Of a DNA stretch of 64,000 bases, positions 12,449 to 20,743 are shown piece by piece. Each line of letters starts with the position of its first letter. Position 1 is the first letter of the stretch. The DNA is from Tenacibaculum skagerrakense (GTDB lineage: Bacteria > Bacteroidota > Bacteroidia > Flavobacteriales > Flavobacteriaceae). The notes beneath the pieces are model-generated. The model did not search any database. It was given only the letters and a program-made list of their open reading frames with translations, and was not told the origin of the DNA. Where the stretch lies: the NCBI RefSeq assembly GCF_004345825.1, contig NZ_SLXM01000005.1, positions 1,290 to 65,289 on the forward strand, written 5' to 3'. A program made the position numbers and the translations under genes.

Positions 12449-13264
12449 ATGAAAAATTACATTACACTGATTATAGCATTGTTATTAACCGCTAATTCTT
12501 TTTCACAAACAGCAATAAAAGAAGAGGCGTTAAAAAGTAAATTAGATTCTATAATTGCTGAAGCCGATTTGTTATATAGCTATGAGAAAGTGGCTTGGAA
12601 AGCATCAGATTTAATTATGCAGAATGAATCTTTAAAGCATCAAATAGGAGGGTATTTAGTATACCATTCTAATGATACTGTTTATGGTATTTTTACGGAT
12701 AAGGTTTTCCAAAAAAGAATAGCAACATATACATTTACTATAAAAGATTTAAACGTTCCGTTTAGCACCGATTTTAATCTAGTTGAATTATCATCAAAAG
12801 AGAAAAATCTGCTAGCTATTAGAAATACAATTATCAATCAATTTTCTAATCCAAAATATCAAGTAACTATTACAAATGGATATACTCCGAACTTAGTGTT
12901 AATAGAAGAGGAGACAGGCTATAAGTTTTATGTTATTATGGGAACTAATTATCCTGAAGTTATTCCTTTTGGGAACGACTATTATTTTAAAACAGATAAA
13001 GAAGGAAAAATTCTATCCTCTAGAAAATTTCATAAAACCGTTATTCCTGCACAAACAAAAATGAAAGATGGCTCGGTAGTAGTCTCTGTAATTCATTCAC
13101 ATTTAAAAATGACACCATTTATCACAGCTACTGATATTTGTACTTTTAGATTATATGGTGAATTGTATCAAATGAATGAATTTATGGTATTATCAACAGC
13201 TTTAGGAAAGTATTTTAAATATACTTTAAACACAAATACAATTGAAGTAACTGATATAAAATAA
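12449..13264 (+). CDS. Secreted protein with a JAMM-like metal-binding motif
   Basis: The 271-residue protein has a signal peptide (MKNYITLIIALLLTANSFSQ, residues 1-20). Near the C-terminus it reads HSHLKMTPFITATD at residues 216-229, which fits the JAMM/MPN+ zinc motif H-x-H-x7-S-x2-D except for Thr in place of Ser. It is preceded by strand-turn-strand residues (YYFKTDKEGKILSSRKFHKTVIP) as expected in that fold. JAMM proteins are metal-dependent isopeptidases or peptidases. The upstream catalytic glutamate cannot be assigned with certainty; Glu153-155 or Glu169 are candidates. The protein would act in the periplasm or outside. It ends at a clear terminator. The function is a hypothesis from the motif alone. 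Confidence 0.7.
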   Translation: MKNYITLIIALLLTANSFSQTAIKEEALKSKLDSIIAEADLLYSYEKVAWKASDLIMQNESLKHQIGGYLVYHSNDTVYGIFTDKVFQKRIATYTFTIKDLNVPFSTDFNLVELSSKEKNLLAIRNTIINQFSNPKYQVTITNGYTPNLVLIEEETGYKFYVIMGTNYPEVIPFGNDYYFKTDKEGKILSSRKFHKTVIPAQTKMKDGSVVVSVIHSHLKMTPFITATDICTFRLYGELYQMNEFMVLSTALGKYFKYTLNTNTIEVTDIK

Positions 13265-13267
13265 AAC

Positions 13268-13302
13268 GACCTCTTAACTTTTGTGTTTAAGAGGTCATTT
13301 TT
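13268..13302 (+). terminator. Terminator of the JAMM-like gene
   Basis: The stem GACCTCTTAA/TTAAGAGGTC at 13268-13296 is followed by ATTTTTATAA. It directly follows the stop codon at 13264. Confidence 0.8.
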
Positions 13303-13326
13303 ATAATGGTTACAGTATTGTTAGTT

Positions 13327-14601
13327 TTAATAAGCTTTTACATCTCCCATACTTAACTCACGATCTTTTCCAAATCGATGCATTTTGGGTAATAAAGTTC
13401 CGCTTTCAGTAGTAATCCAATCTTCCCAAGTTGCAGGAACACCATTCATTTTCATACTAGGTACATACATTTTATAACTTTTCGGAACATAATTTTCATC
13501 TAAAATCCATAAGTAAGAATCACCCGGAGTTGTTCCGCCAGTAGTGTATTTTACTAAAAGCGCTTCTTTTCCGTCTGTTTCTTTTACAGAACGTAAAATA
13601 CCTGGTTCAAATAGTTTATGAGGAGCCACTAGCCAAAAACTATCATTATTAAAATAGTCTTCTGCTTTTTTAATAATTGCTTTGTCTTTGCTTTCAGAAA
13701 GTTTTTCATTGAAATAAATGGTACTTCTTTCAAGGTTGTTAGGATGTAAAACTACTTTAGTTGTATCCCATGTTACTTCAACAATATGTTCTTCCTTATT
13801 CCACTTATAAGATCTTCTTCCTCCAAAGCTCCATTCAATATTTTTAGTGGTTTTATAAGCTTCATGTTTAATGGCTTTTAAAATTTTGTTAGCTAAAGTA
13901 TCTGCCTTAGGAGTTGAAGCTTTAGGATTTCCCATAGTAATTGTCAAATCAAATAAATTGGTTTCGTGTTTGGTAGGAAGTTTAAAGCCAGCTTCTGTGT
14001 CTATCCAGTCGTTCCAAGAAGCATATACACCGCCAATTGGAATAATGCTCGTCCACATTTTATAACCAGTCGGGAAATTATTTTCATCTAAAATCCATAA
14101 GTAAGAATCGCCAGGAGTAGTTCCGCCTAAAGTATATGTAACTAGTAAAGCATCTTTATTTTCGTTTGTAACAATACTTCTTTCAACACCACTATCCATA
14201 ACTTTATGAGGCGCAATTAACCAGAAACTATCATTGTTAAAATAGGCTAGTGCCGTTGAAATTATTTCTAAGTTATCAACTTTTTCTCCGTTTACAAAAG
14301 CTTCACTTTGTGCTGGGTTGCTAGTGTTTAAAATTACTTTATTTTGATCCCAAGAAACTTCCACTTTCCCTTCTGATTTAAACCATTTGTAATGATGATT
14401 TTCTCTAAAAGACCATTCTAAAAGCTCCGCATTTTTAAAAGCTTCGTGATTGATAGCGGCTAACATTTTAGTAGCTAATTCTTCTGCTTTTTCACCTTTT
14501 TCACCCGTTGGTAATGATTCGTTTTTACTAAAAAATAAGACTAAAAAAGTAATAATTAATAGTGCTATAAAAACTCCTACTACTTTAAAAAATTTTGTCA
14601 T
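13327..14601 (-). CDS. Membrane-anchored protein with a tandemly duplicated domain
   Basis: The 424-residue protein has one N-terminal hydrophobic helix (residues 6-25) serving as anchor or uncleaved signal. It is followed by two copies of a ~185-residue domain. Copy 1 spans about residues 38-225 and copy 2 about 233-424. Matching landmarks are ATKMLAAINHEAFKNAELLEWSF with ANKILKAIKHEAYKTTKNIEWSF, YFNNDSFWLIAPHK with YFNNDSFWLVAPHK, and GGTTPGDSYLWILDEN, identical in both. The pattern of a lipid-binding-like beta sheet with a repeated DSYLWIL strand recalls LolA-type folds, but I cannot name a family. It shares direction with the ATP-grasp gene 12 bases upstream and is probably co-transcribed. 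Likely periplasmic. Confidence 0.75.
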   Translation of the reverse strand: MTKFFKVVGVFIALLIITFLVLFFSKNESLPTGEKGEKAEELATKMLAAINHEAFKNAELLEWSFRENHHYKWFKSEGKVEVSWDQNKVILNTSNPAQSEAFVNGEKVDNLEIISTALAYFNNDSFWLIAPHKVMDSGVERSIVTNENKDALLVTYTLGGTTPGDSYLWILDENNFPTGYKMWTSIIPIGGVYASWNDWIDTEAGFKLPTKHETNLFDLTITMGNPKASTPKADTLANKILKAIKHEAYKTTKNIEWSFGGRRSYKWNKEEHIVEVTWDTTKVVLHPNNLERSTIYFNEKLSESKDKAIIKKAEDYFNNDSFWLVAPHKLFEPGILRSVKETDGKEALLVKYTTGGTTPGDSYLWILDENYVPKSYKMYVPSMKMNGVPATWEDWITTESGTLLPKMHRFGKDRELSMGDVKAY

Positions 14602-14612
14602 AAGTTGTTAGA

Positions 14613-15515
14613 TTAGTTTTGGATTAACTTTTTAATACCTTCCGATAGTTTTGCAGCAGCTTCAGGATACATTCTAAACCAAAGTTCAGGCTCAATTAAC
14701 TCTAGCTCTGCGATAGCTAATTTACCATTATTATCGGTAAAAATATCAACTCTTGCATACATTGGTTTTTCTTTGCAAGCATTTACTGCATTTTCAGCAA
14801 AAGCAATTTCTTCAGGAGTAGGCGTATAGTTATGCACAGAACCTCCGAAATCATCTTGGACTCTAAAATCACCAGGTTTTGCAATTTTTAAAACTGCATG
14901 GGTAAAGGTTCCATTCATAATCATTAATGATAATTCACCTTTTTCTACAATATTATGTTGAAATGGCTGCATAATAAAAGCTTCCTTTGAGATTAATTCT
15001 TTGAATAAATCCTCATGATCAGAAATGTTTTTTGCATTGATTTTATAGGTGTGTCTTGCTGCACCAGAAACACAAGGCTTGATAACAAAATTGTCTAGCT
15101 TATGTTTATTAGATAGTTCTTGTAAGGTTAAAGTTGAGTCTTTTTCAATAAAATACGACTCACAAATGTGGACTCCATTTTCTTGTAAATCTAAGAGATA
15201 GTGCTTGTCTAAATTCCAACGGATTATGGCTTGGGAATTGATTAGTTTAGTTTGTTGACTAACTTTTGTTAACCACTCAGAAAACTCTTCAAAACGATCA
15301 AAATAATCCCAAGTAGTTCTAAATAAAATGAAATTAGTAGAAGACCAATCAAAATTAGGATCATCCCATGACAAACGTATAACTTTTAATCCATCATTTT
15401 CTAACGCTTTTTTAACTAAATCATCTTCTAATAAAACATTTGAAATGTAGTTGTTAACTTCAGGTGGATTGATATATCTTCTTTCAGAAAGAATTGCGAC
15501 ATCGTATTTTTTCAT
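14613..15515 (-). CDS. ATP-grasp enzyme, glutathione synthetase/RimK-like
   Basis: The 300-residue protein has an N-terminal segment with FRTTWDYFDRFEEF (residues 66-79), a central ATP-binding part with KLDNFVIKPCVSGAARHTY around 138-156 and FIMQPFQHNIVEKGELSLMIMNG around 180-202, and the metal-binding region ARVDIFTDNNGKLAIAELELIEPELWF at 253-279. This layout matches stand-alone ATP-grasp ligases related to glutathione synthetase and to DcsG-like enzymes. Such enzymes form amide bonds through acyl phosphates; the substrate here is unknown. It heads a two-gene minus-strand unit with the duplicated-domain protein. Confidence 0.82.
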   Translation of the reverse strand: MKKYDVAILSERRYINPPEVNNYISNVLLEDDLVKKALENDGLKVIRLSWDDPNFDWSSTNFILFRTTWDYFDRFEEFSEWLTKVSQQTKLINSQAIIRWNLDKHYLLDLQENGVHICESYFIEKDSTLTLQELSNKHKLDNFVIKPCVSGAARHTYKINAKNISDHEDLFKELISKEAFIMQPFQHNIVEKGELSLMIMNGTFTHAVLKIAKPGDFRVQDDFGGSVHNYTPTPEEIAFAENAVNACKEKPMYARVDIFTDNNGKLAIAELELIEPELWFRMYPEAAAKLSEGIKKLIQN

Positions 15516-15785
15516 GATGTAAATCTACAGTTTTAATTTTACTAAAGTCTTGGAGCTTTCTAAGAAAAAAGACGAAAAATTTTAGTTGCTAATTTGGTGA
15601 TTATGATACTCTGTTTTCTAAATATTTAATATGACAAAGGTATTGAAGAGAATAAGTTTAACTCCTAGTAAATCAGTAGGTTTATAATTGTTTTTTATAA
15701 CATTTTTCTAACACTTTCTTCACATTTTAATTAAAGAATTATGCCTAATTTAGTATTGTATTATTTGAATTTATGCCTCCTGAAA

Positions 15786-15820
15786 AAAACAGCTTTATTT
15801 GTAAAGCTGTTTTCTTTTTT
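15786..15820 (+). terminator. Orphan terminator hairpin
   Basis: AAAACAGCTTTA and TAAAGCTGTTTT form a 12-bp stem with a four-base loop, followed by CTTTTTTT. The upstream bases hold a C-rich patch (GCCTCCTG) and an A run, a layout repeated at the second orphan terminator. Confidence 0.75.
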
Positions 15821-15929
15821 TAGTCTACTATTTTCCTGTTTCTTATACTATGTTTATAGATGATGTTTTTGTAAATTAAGTAACAATTTATTTACATTAG
15901 GTAGTTGTCAAAAAGATATTTTTGCCGCC

Positions 15930-15999
15930 GTAAATAATTTGAGTTAATAAATCCCCTAAAAACAAAAAGACGGTATCTTGCATAGAGCCGTCTTTTTTT
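15930..15999 (+). ncRNA. Candidate ~70-nt small RNA
   Basis: TATTTTTG at 15917-15924 is a perfect -7 element, with TTTAC 21 bases upstream as a fair -33 element. A transcript starting near 15930 would end at the terminator stem AAAAAGACGG/CCGTCTTTTT (15964-15997) with its T run. There is no ORF. The hairpin also has a T-rich tail on the minus strand, so it could instead simply end the flavin-oxidase operon. Confidence 0.4.
15964..15999. terminator. Bidirectional terminator hairpin
   Basis: A 10-bp perfect stem AAAAAGACGG/CCGTCTTTTT with a 14-base loop has T runs on both strands. It lies 17 bases beyond the end of the minus-strand operon ending at 16016. Confidence 0.8.
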
Positions 16000-16015
16000 G
16001 TATGTATAACAATAT

Positions 16016-16675
16016 TTATTTGAATTTGTTATAATGTGTTTCTATATGTTGTGGAATATTAATCGTTGAAGGATACCCTTTGTCAGGAATAGGAGCTTCT
16101 AATACTTGTTTAACTGGAATAACTCCAGCCCAGTAAGGTAATTCATAATCTTCAGGTTCGTCATTAACACCTTTTGCTCTAATTTTTGCAGATGCAGAAG
16201 TAATGGTAAATTCTACAACTATGGTTCTGTCTAATTCTTTTTGATGCATTGGACGTAGCGTTTCCCAATGATTTGGAATCATTTGATCTACAATATCTCC
16301 TAGGAGTTTACTTTTTTCTGAGTCTTCAATAATTTCTTTCAACTCACCAAATAAGGTTACCGAACGATAGTTTACAGAATGATGCAATCCAGAACGTGCA
16401 ATGACTAATCCGTCTAAATGCATTACATTAATAGAGGTTTTACCACTTTCTAAAATAGCTTTTAACATTCTGTTTGCTGTCGAACCGTGTAAGTAAATTT
16501 TATCGTCCTTTCTAGTATACGCCATAGGTATACTAATCGGATAACCATCGTAGATATATCCTACTTGGGCAATAAAACCAGCATCAAGAATTGAATTAAT
16601 AGTTTCTGTATCGTAAACGGCTCTGTTAGCACCTCGTTTGATTCTATTCAATTTTGTTTTTTCAAATTCTTTCAT
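16016..16675 (-). CDS. Pyridoxamine 5'-phosphate oxidase-like flavin-binding protein
   Basis: The 219-residue protein has the split-barrel flavin-binding fold of the PNPOx-like/NimA group: GFIAQVGYIYDGYPISIPMAYTRKDDKIYLHGSTANRMLKA around residues 33-73, and the NYRSVTLFGELKEI strand near 104-117. Relatives bind FMN, F420 or heme and reduce small molecules such as nitroimidazoles; the substrate here is unknown. It is the last gene of a four-gene operon, two bases after the GNAT gene, divergent from a MocR regulator. MocR proteins often regulate vitamin B6 genes, but this oxidase is not the canonical PdxH. Confidence 0.85.
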   Translation of the reverse strand: MKEFEKTKLNRIKRGANRAVYDTETINSILDAGFIAQVGYIYDGYPISIPMAYTRKDDKIYLHGSTANRMLKAILESGKTSINVMHLDGLVIARSGLHHSVNYRSVTLFGELKEIIEDSEKSKLLGDIVDQMIPNHWETLRPMHQKELDRTIVVEFTITSASAKIRAKGVNDEPEDYELPYWAGVIPVKQVLEAPIPDKGYPSTINIPQHIETHYNKFK

Positions 16676-16677
16676 AA

Positions 16678-17202
16678 TTATAATTTTTTAGCTAGAATCG
16701 GATTTTCATATCCTTGCTTACTTATTTTAAAAGAAATACTTCCTACTTCTTCAAAATTGTTTTTTAAATAAAAATTAATTGCTTTAGTATTCTTTATGTA
16801 AACAGATAACCAGATTACTTCAAAATTCAATTCTTGAGCTTTTTCAATGGTTTTGTTTAATAAATCAATTCCGAATTTTTGAGAGATAAATTCATCTAAC
16901 ACATAAATACGTTCCAAACGACAACTACGTTTATTAGGTATAAAAGGAGAAGTAGCATTTAAAACTAGCTTGGAATATCCTACAGGAAAATTATTTTTAT
17001 AAATTATAAAATAAACATTGTTAGAATCATTTATTTGCTTTTGAGTGTTTTCAAAAGAAAAAGACGTATCTAAATACTCATTTAGATTGGTTTTGTCTTC
17101 TATATAATTTCCATGAGACTCTCTAAAGGTAACACGTCCCAACAAAGCCAAAAGTTCAACATCGTTTGCTGTGGCTAGTTTTATTTTATGAGTTGTTGTC
17201 AT
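16678..17202 (-). CDS. GNAT family N-acetyltransferase
   Basis: The 174-residue protein shows the GNAT core: NNFPVGYSKLVLN near residue 70, the RRCRLERIYVLDEFISQKFGIDLLNKTIEKAQ-type acetyl-CoA segment (reads SCRLERIYVLD) near 93-125, and IWLSVYIKNTKAINFYLKNNFEEVGSISF near 130-158. It transfers an acetyl group to an amine of a small molecule or protein; the acceptor is not evident. One base separates it from the DJ-1-like gene upstream and two from the oxidase downstream, so all are translated from one mRNA. Confidence 0.88.
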   Translation of the reverse strand: MTTTHKIKLATANDVELLALLGRVTFRESHGNYIEDKTNLNEYLDTSFSFENTQKQINDSNNVYFIIYKNNFPVGYSKLVLNATSPFIPNKRSCRLERIYVLDEFISQKFGIDLLNKTIEKAQELNFEVIWLSVYIKNTKAINFYLKNNFEEVGSISFKISKQGYENPILAKKL

Positions 17203-17203
17203 T

Positions 17204-17806
17204 TTATAAATCGTAAACTTCTTTATGAATTGGATACTCCATGTAAGTAGCTGTTTTCTGAATTATTTCCTTTCCATGTAACTTGTTAATTACGTGAAAA
17301 GACAAATCAATACCAGCAGAAATTCCTCCGGAAGTGTAGGTTTTCTCGTTAGATTGTGTGAATCTTTTCTCTTTAATTGGAATTCCTGACGGAACTAATT
17401 TTTTCATATCGCTATATACAAGATGATGTGTACAATACGGATTAGCATCTAATGCTCCGATTTTTGCTAAAAATCGAGAACCAGAACAAATACTCATTGT
17501 TATTTCAGTTTCTTGATGTTTTTCAGCAATCCAATTAATTACTACTGGATCTTTAACAGCTTGATTAGTTCCATTTCCTCCAGCCAGAATTAAAATATCT
17601 ACTTTAGGACAATCGGTAAAATTGTAAGTCGGATTTACAGATAAACCATTTACAGCTCTAATTGCAGTTTTGGTCTTAGCCACTGTAAATACATTAAATA
17701 ATTCAAAGTTATTTAGTTCTGATGTTACCGAAAAAACTTCAAAAGGACCTGCAAAATCCAATACTTCTGCATCGTCAAAAATAAAAATACCTACGTTTTT
17801 CTTCAT
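17204..17806 (-). CDS. DJ-1/PfpI family protein
   Basis: The 200-residue protein has the class I glutamine amidotransferase-like fold: MKKNVGIFIFDDAEVLDFAGPFEVF at its start, ILILAGGNGTNQA near 78, and the nucleophile elbow ITMSICSGSRFLAKIG near 108, with Cys in the SICSGS motif. It resembles isonitrile hydratase and the N-terminal ligand domain of GlxA-type AraC regulators. The start at ATG 17806 fits the family; a longer frame to 17851 overlaps the upstream DinB gene and adds unrelated residues. It lies one base after that gene in a four-gene operon. Confidence 0.88.
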   Translation of the reverse strand: MKKNVGIFIFDDAEVLDFAGPFEVFSVTSELNNFELFNVFTVAKTKTAIRAVNGLSVNPTYNFTDCPKVDILILAGGNGTNQAVKDPVVINWIAEKHQETEITMSICSGSRFLAKIGALDANPYCTHHLVYSDMKKLVPSGIPIKEKRFTQSNEKTYTSGGISAGIDLSFHVINKLHGKEIIQKTATYMEYPIHKEVYDL

Positions 17807-17807
17807 C

Positions 17808-18326
17808 TTATAAATATCGTTCTTTAATAATTTCTTGATGCCAAATATCATGACCAGGAATTACAAATGCCGCTGCTCTAGCAGACATAGCATTACCATT
17901 TGCATTTCCAATAAAACATAAATCTTCATTCGAAATTGAACTCAAAAAATTAATTGAATGTTCTCTGTTTATTGAAAATTCTATAATCAAATTTTCTATA
18001 GATTTTTGATGTGCTCCTGAAGGTTCTATATAAATGTTTTGATCAAAACCACTTAGCGCAGTTGTGTCTCTTCGAGCAATTCTAAAACAACGATTCATGA
18101 AAATACGCTCAGTATCTATTTGATGTTGTAATATTTCTTTTACAGACCATTTTTCAGGTTGATATCGATATTCCAGTTTTTCTTTTTTGATGTTTGAAAA
18201 GAAATTAATTGTATTTTCTTTTCCTTCTGAAAAGCTTTTCAGTAAACTAGTGTTTGAAGGAAGTTTATCAATATATCTCTTGTAATAAACGTCAAATTCA
18301 GTTGGTTGTAATTCTGTAATAAGCAT
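17808..18326 (-). CDS. DinB family protein
   Basis: The 172-residue protein is a four-helix-bundle DinB/YfiT-like protein, a fold that binds a divalent metal through three histidines. Candidates are His in ILQHQIDTERIF near 68, His in the helix after SGAHQKSIEN, and His in IPGHDIWHQEII near 160. The family includes bacillithiol and mycothiol transferases and many uncharacterised stress proteins. It is the first gene of the four-gene operon. A -7-like TAATTTTA at 18347-18354 (minus) lies between it and the divergent MocR gene. Confidence 0.85.
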   Translation of the reverse strand: MLITELQPTEFDVYYKRYIDKLPSNTSLLKSFSEGKENTINFFSNIKKEKLEYRYQPEKWSVKEILQHQIDTERIFMNRCFRIARRDTTALSGFDQNIYIEPSGAHQKSIENLIIEFSINREHSINFLSSISNEDLCFIGNANGNAMSARAAAFVIPGHDIWHQEIIKERYL

Positions 18327-18346
18327 TGTTGAATTAATTTATAAGC

Positions 18347-18363
18347 TAAAATTACTACTTTTA
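18347..18363. promoter_or_regulatory. Divergent -7 elements for the DinB operon and the MocR gene
   Basis: TAATTTTA (minus, 18354-18347) and TACTTTTA (plus, 18356-18363) both fit TAnnTTTA and point in opposite directions. The plus-strand element shows that an ATG at 18363 would precede transcription, so the MocR gene must start further downstream. Confidence 0.45.
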
Positions 18364-18408
18364 TGGACTGTATACTTAGTCCAGAAAAAACAAAATTAAT
18401 AGTCCAGA
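18364..18408. promoter_or_regulatory. Candidate MocR operator: TGGACT / AGTCCA repeats
   Basis: TGGACT at 18364-18369 and AGTCCA at 18378-18383 form an inverted repeat. The nine bases TAGTCCAGA at 18377-18385 recur exactly at 18400-18408, 23 bp away (about two helical turns), and the second copy touches the start codon. One inverted and two direct half-sites are the usual shape of MocR operators. The binding protein is inferred to be the adjacent regulator. Confidence 0.6.
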
Positions 18409-19889
18409 TGTTTCCGTATAAAACTTCTTTGTTTATTGACAGATCTTGTGCTCAACCACTATATGTTCAGTTGTCAAATCAATTGATTCAGTTAATAAAA
18501 GATCAAAAGTTACCTCCAAATACCAAGTTGCCTGGTACAAGAACATTATCTGATATTTTACAAGTTCATCGTAAAACAGTTGTAGCATGCTATGAGGAAT
18601 TATTATTGCAAGGTTGGGTAGAAAGTATTCCTAAAAAAGGAACTTTTGTAAATAGTTGTCTGCCAGATGTTACGCCTCAAGATTATGTAGAAGAAAAGGT
18701 AGCGATTGATTCGATTCAAGGATTTAGCTTTTACACTAATCAATTTCTTAATAGAAAAACAAATGAATTACTAGAAGGTGTATTATATGTTAATGATGGA
18801 ATTTCTGATACGAGATTAACTCCTGTTAATGAAATAGCAAGAACCTACAGAAGAATCGCCAGTAGAAAATCTATTTTTGAGCACTTGTCTTATGGAAGTA
18901 CGTATGGAAATGAAAAGTTGCGAGAGGTTTTAGCAAATTATTTAAACACAACTAGAGGATTACACATATCAAAAGAAAACATACTAATAACAAGAGGAAG
19001 TCAAAATGGAATTTATTTGAGCTCTCAATTGTTATTAAGAAAAGGTGATGTAGTAGTCGTTGGTAATACAAACTATATTTCTGCCGACATAACTTTTTTA
19101 AATGCTAAAGCTACTATAAAACGTATTGATGTTGATGAGTGTGGTTTGGTTATGGATGATTTAGAAGAGTTATGTAAAAAACACACGGTAAAAGCGGTTT
19201 ATGTAACCTCTCATCATCATCATCCAACAACAGTAACAATGTCTGCTGAACGTAGAATTCATTTATTGAATTTAGCGAAAAGGTTTGGTTTTGCCATTTT
19301 AGAAGATGATTATGATTACGATTTTAATTACAATCACGCACCCATTTTACCATTAGCGAGCCATGATACTAATGGAAATGTTATTTACATTGGTTCAGTT
19401 TGTAAAACGGTGGCTCCTGTTTTTAGAATAGGTTATTTGATAGCAAATACATCTTTTATAGAGGAAGCAGCAAATTTGAGAAGAATTGTGGATAGACAAG
19501 GAGATGCTTTATTAGAACTGACTTTTGCCGATTTTATTCAGTCGGGAGATTTGGATAGCCATATTCGAAAAGTTCTAAAGATTTATAAGACTCGAAGAGA
19601 CTTATTTTGTGATCTATTATCTAAAAAACTATCAAAGTATGTTGAGTTTGAAATTCCAAAAGGAGGTATGGCGGTTTGGGTACATTTGAAAGAACCTTAC
19701 AAATGGACAGCTGTTGCAGAGGTTGCCAAAAAGTATAAACTCGATATAGGAGAATATGAACGTTATGACACTGCAAATACAAACCATAATTGTATTCGTA
19801 TGGGATTTGCGAGTTGTAATGAAAATGAAATTAAAGAATTTATAGCTAGATTAGCACTTACAATGAAACATCTGGAAAAAGGCGCTTAA
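18408..19889 (+). CDS. MocR-type transcriptional regulator (GntR HTH + aminotransferase domain)
   Basis: MocR regulators sense pyridoxal phosphate or an amine adduct with a catalytically idle aminotransferase domain. In this 493-residue protein the GntR winged helix occupies about residues 10-80 (PLYVQLSNQLIQLIKDQKLPPNTKLPGTRTL and GWVESIPKKGTFV). The fold-type I aminotransferase domain spans about 110-490, with the PLP site GSVCKTVAPVFRIGYL and the EDDYDYDFNY segment. I chose ATG 18408 over ATG 18363 because the latter lies inside the promoter and operator. It is divergent from the DinB/DJ-1/GNAT/oxidase operon, its likely target. Its tail overlaps the opposing pseudouridine synthase gene by 32 bases. 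Confidence 0.92.
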   Translation: MFPYKTSLFIDRSCAQPLYVQLSNQLIQLIKDQKLPPNTKLPGTRTLSDILQVHRKTVVACYEELLLQGWVESIPKKGTFVNSCLPDVTPQDYVEEKVAIDSIQGFSFYTNQFLNRKTNELLEGVLYVNDGISDTRLTPVNEIARTYRRIASRKSIFEHLSYGSTYGNEKLREVLANYLNTTRGLHISKENILITRGSQNGIYLSSQLLLRKGDVVVVGNTNYISADITFLNAKATIKRIDVDECGLVMDDLEELCKKHTVKAVYVTSHHHHPTTVTMSAERRIHLLNLAKRFGFAILEDDYDYDFNYNHAPILPLASHDTNGNVIYIGSVCKTVAPVFRIGYLIANTSFIEEAANLRRIVDRQGDALLELTFADFIQSGDLDSHIRKVLKIYKTRRDLFCDLLSKKLSKYVEFEIPKGGMAVWVHLKEPYKWTAVAEVAKKYKLDIGEYERYDTANTNHNCIRMGFASCNENEIKEFIARLALTMKHLEKGA

Positions 19890-20727
19890 ATTTTTTGGGT
19901 AATTCTGAGGAAATGAACATCTTTTTAGTTGTAATAGGATGAGTAAATTCTAAAGAAGTGGCATGTAAGTATAATCCATTTCCGTATGAAATTAAGTCTT
20001 CAATAAAATAATCTTTATCGCCTAGAATAGGATTTCCAATTCCGTGTAAATGTTTTCTTAGCTGATGTCTCCTTCCGGTTTTAGGATTAAGTTCTACAAG
20101 GTTTAGAAATCCATATTTTTCAGAGGGAATACTTTTTAAAACATTATATGCTGAGTACGATTCTTTTTCATCAATTAGCATTTCAATTCCTCCTTCATTT
20201 TTCATTTTACCAATGGTAACAGCATGATATGTTTTTTGAATTTTCTTTTCCTCAAAGAACTTTGTTAGATGGTAAGTGGTAGCATTTGTTTTACTAATTA
20301 ATAGCAAACCACTTGTAGGATAATCTAATCGATGAACAGCTCTCGGAATTACGGCATCTTGTTGGGTACTAGCTTTTAAATTTTGTTCTAGAGCATTGTT
20401 AATGGTAGCAAAAGAGTTTCCGCTAACTACAATACCAGAAGGTTTATAAATTACAGCCATAAAATCATCTTCAAAAACAACTTGTAAGGGAAATATAAAT
20501 TGTTTTTTAGGGTCAGTAGTTTCATTTTGGAATAATTCAATTAACTCATTTCCAGTAATTACTAATGCTGTAGTAGCTACATTTCCATTTACAAAAACCA
20601 ATCCTTTTTTAATGGCTTTTTTAATTCCTGATTTTGTCGGTACAGTACTAAATATTCCAATAGCGTATTCTTGTAAGCGAATTGGTTCTATGCTATTCTT
20701 TACTTTATGTTGCTCTTTTAATTTCAA
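19858..20727 (-). CDS. RluA-family pseudouridine synthase
   Basis: These enzymes convert uridine to pseudouridine in rRNA or tRNA. The 289-residue protein has an S4-like N-terminal region (residues 15-55, KSGIKKAIKKGLVFVNG), the catalytic motif PRAVHRLDYPTSGLLLISKT with its aspartate near residue 135, and the C-terminal TGRRHQLRKHLHGIGNPILGDKDY segment. Which uridine is modified is not evident. The only sensible start is TTG at 20727, ten bases after the predicted transcription start from TATATTTG (20744-20751, minus). Confidence 0.93.
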   Translation of the reverse strand: MKLKEQHKVKNSIEPIRLQEYAIGIFSTVPTKSGIKKAIKKGLVFVNGNVATTALVITGNELIELFQNETTDPKKQFIFPLQVVFEDDFMAVIYKPSGIVVSGNSFATINNALEQNLKASTQQDAVIPRAVHRLDYPTSGLLLISKTNATTYHLTKFFEEKKIQKTYHAVTIGKMKNEGGIEMLIDEKESYSAYNVLKSIPSEKYGFLNLVELNPKTGRRHQLRKHLHGIGNPILGDKDYFIEDLISYGNGLYLHATSLEFTHPITTKKMFISSELPKKFKRLFPDVSL

Positions 20728-20743
20728 AAAAATGTATTTCAGG

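Larger units (their letters stand above)
15516..16015. other. Gene-free 500-bp region with two orphan terminators
   Basis: No reading frame of plausible quality was seen. The stretch holds two strong plus-strand hairpins with T runs (15786-15820 and 15964-15998) and a -7 box at 15917. Neither terminator follows a plus-strand gene, so short non-coding transcripts are likely. The left 250 bases hold nothing I recognise. Confidence 0.6.

Noticed and set aside
18363..18407. Upstream ATG for the MocR regulator
   Set aside because: It coincides with the last base of the -7 element and the first operator half-site, so it would not be transcribed.
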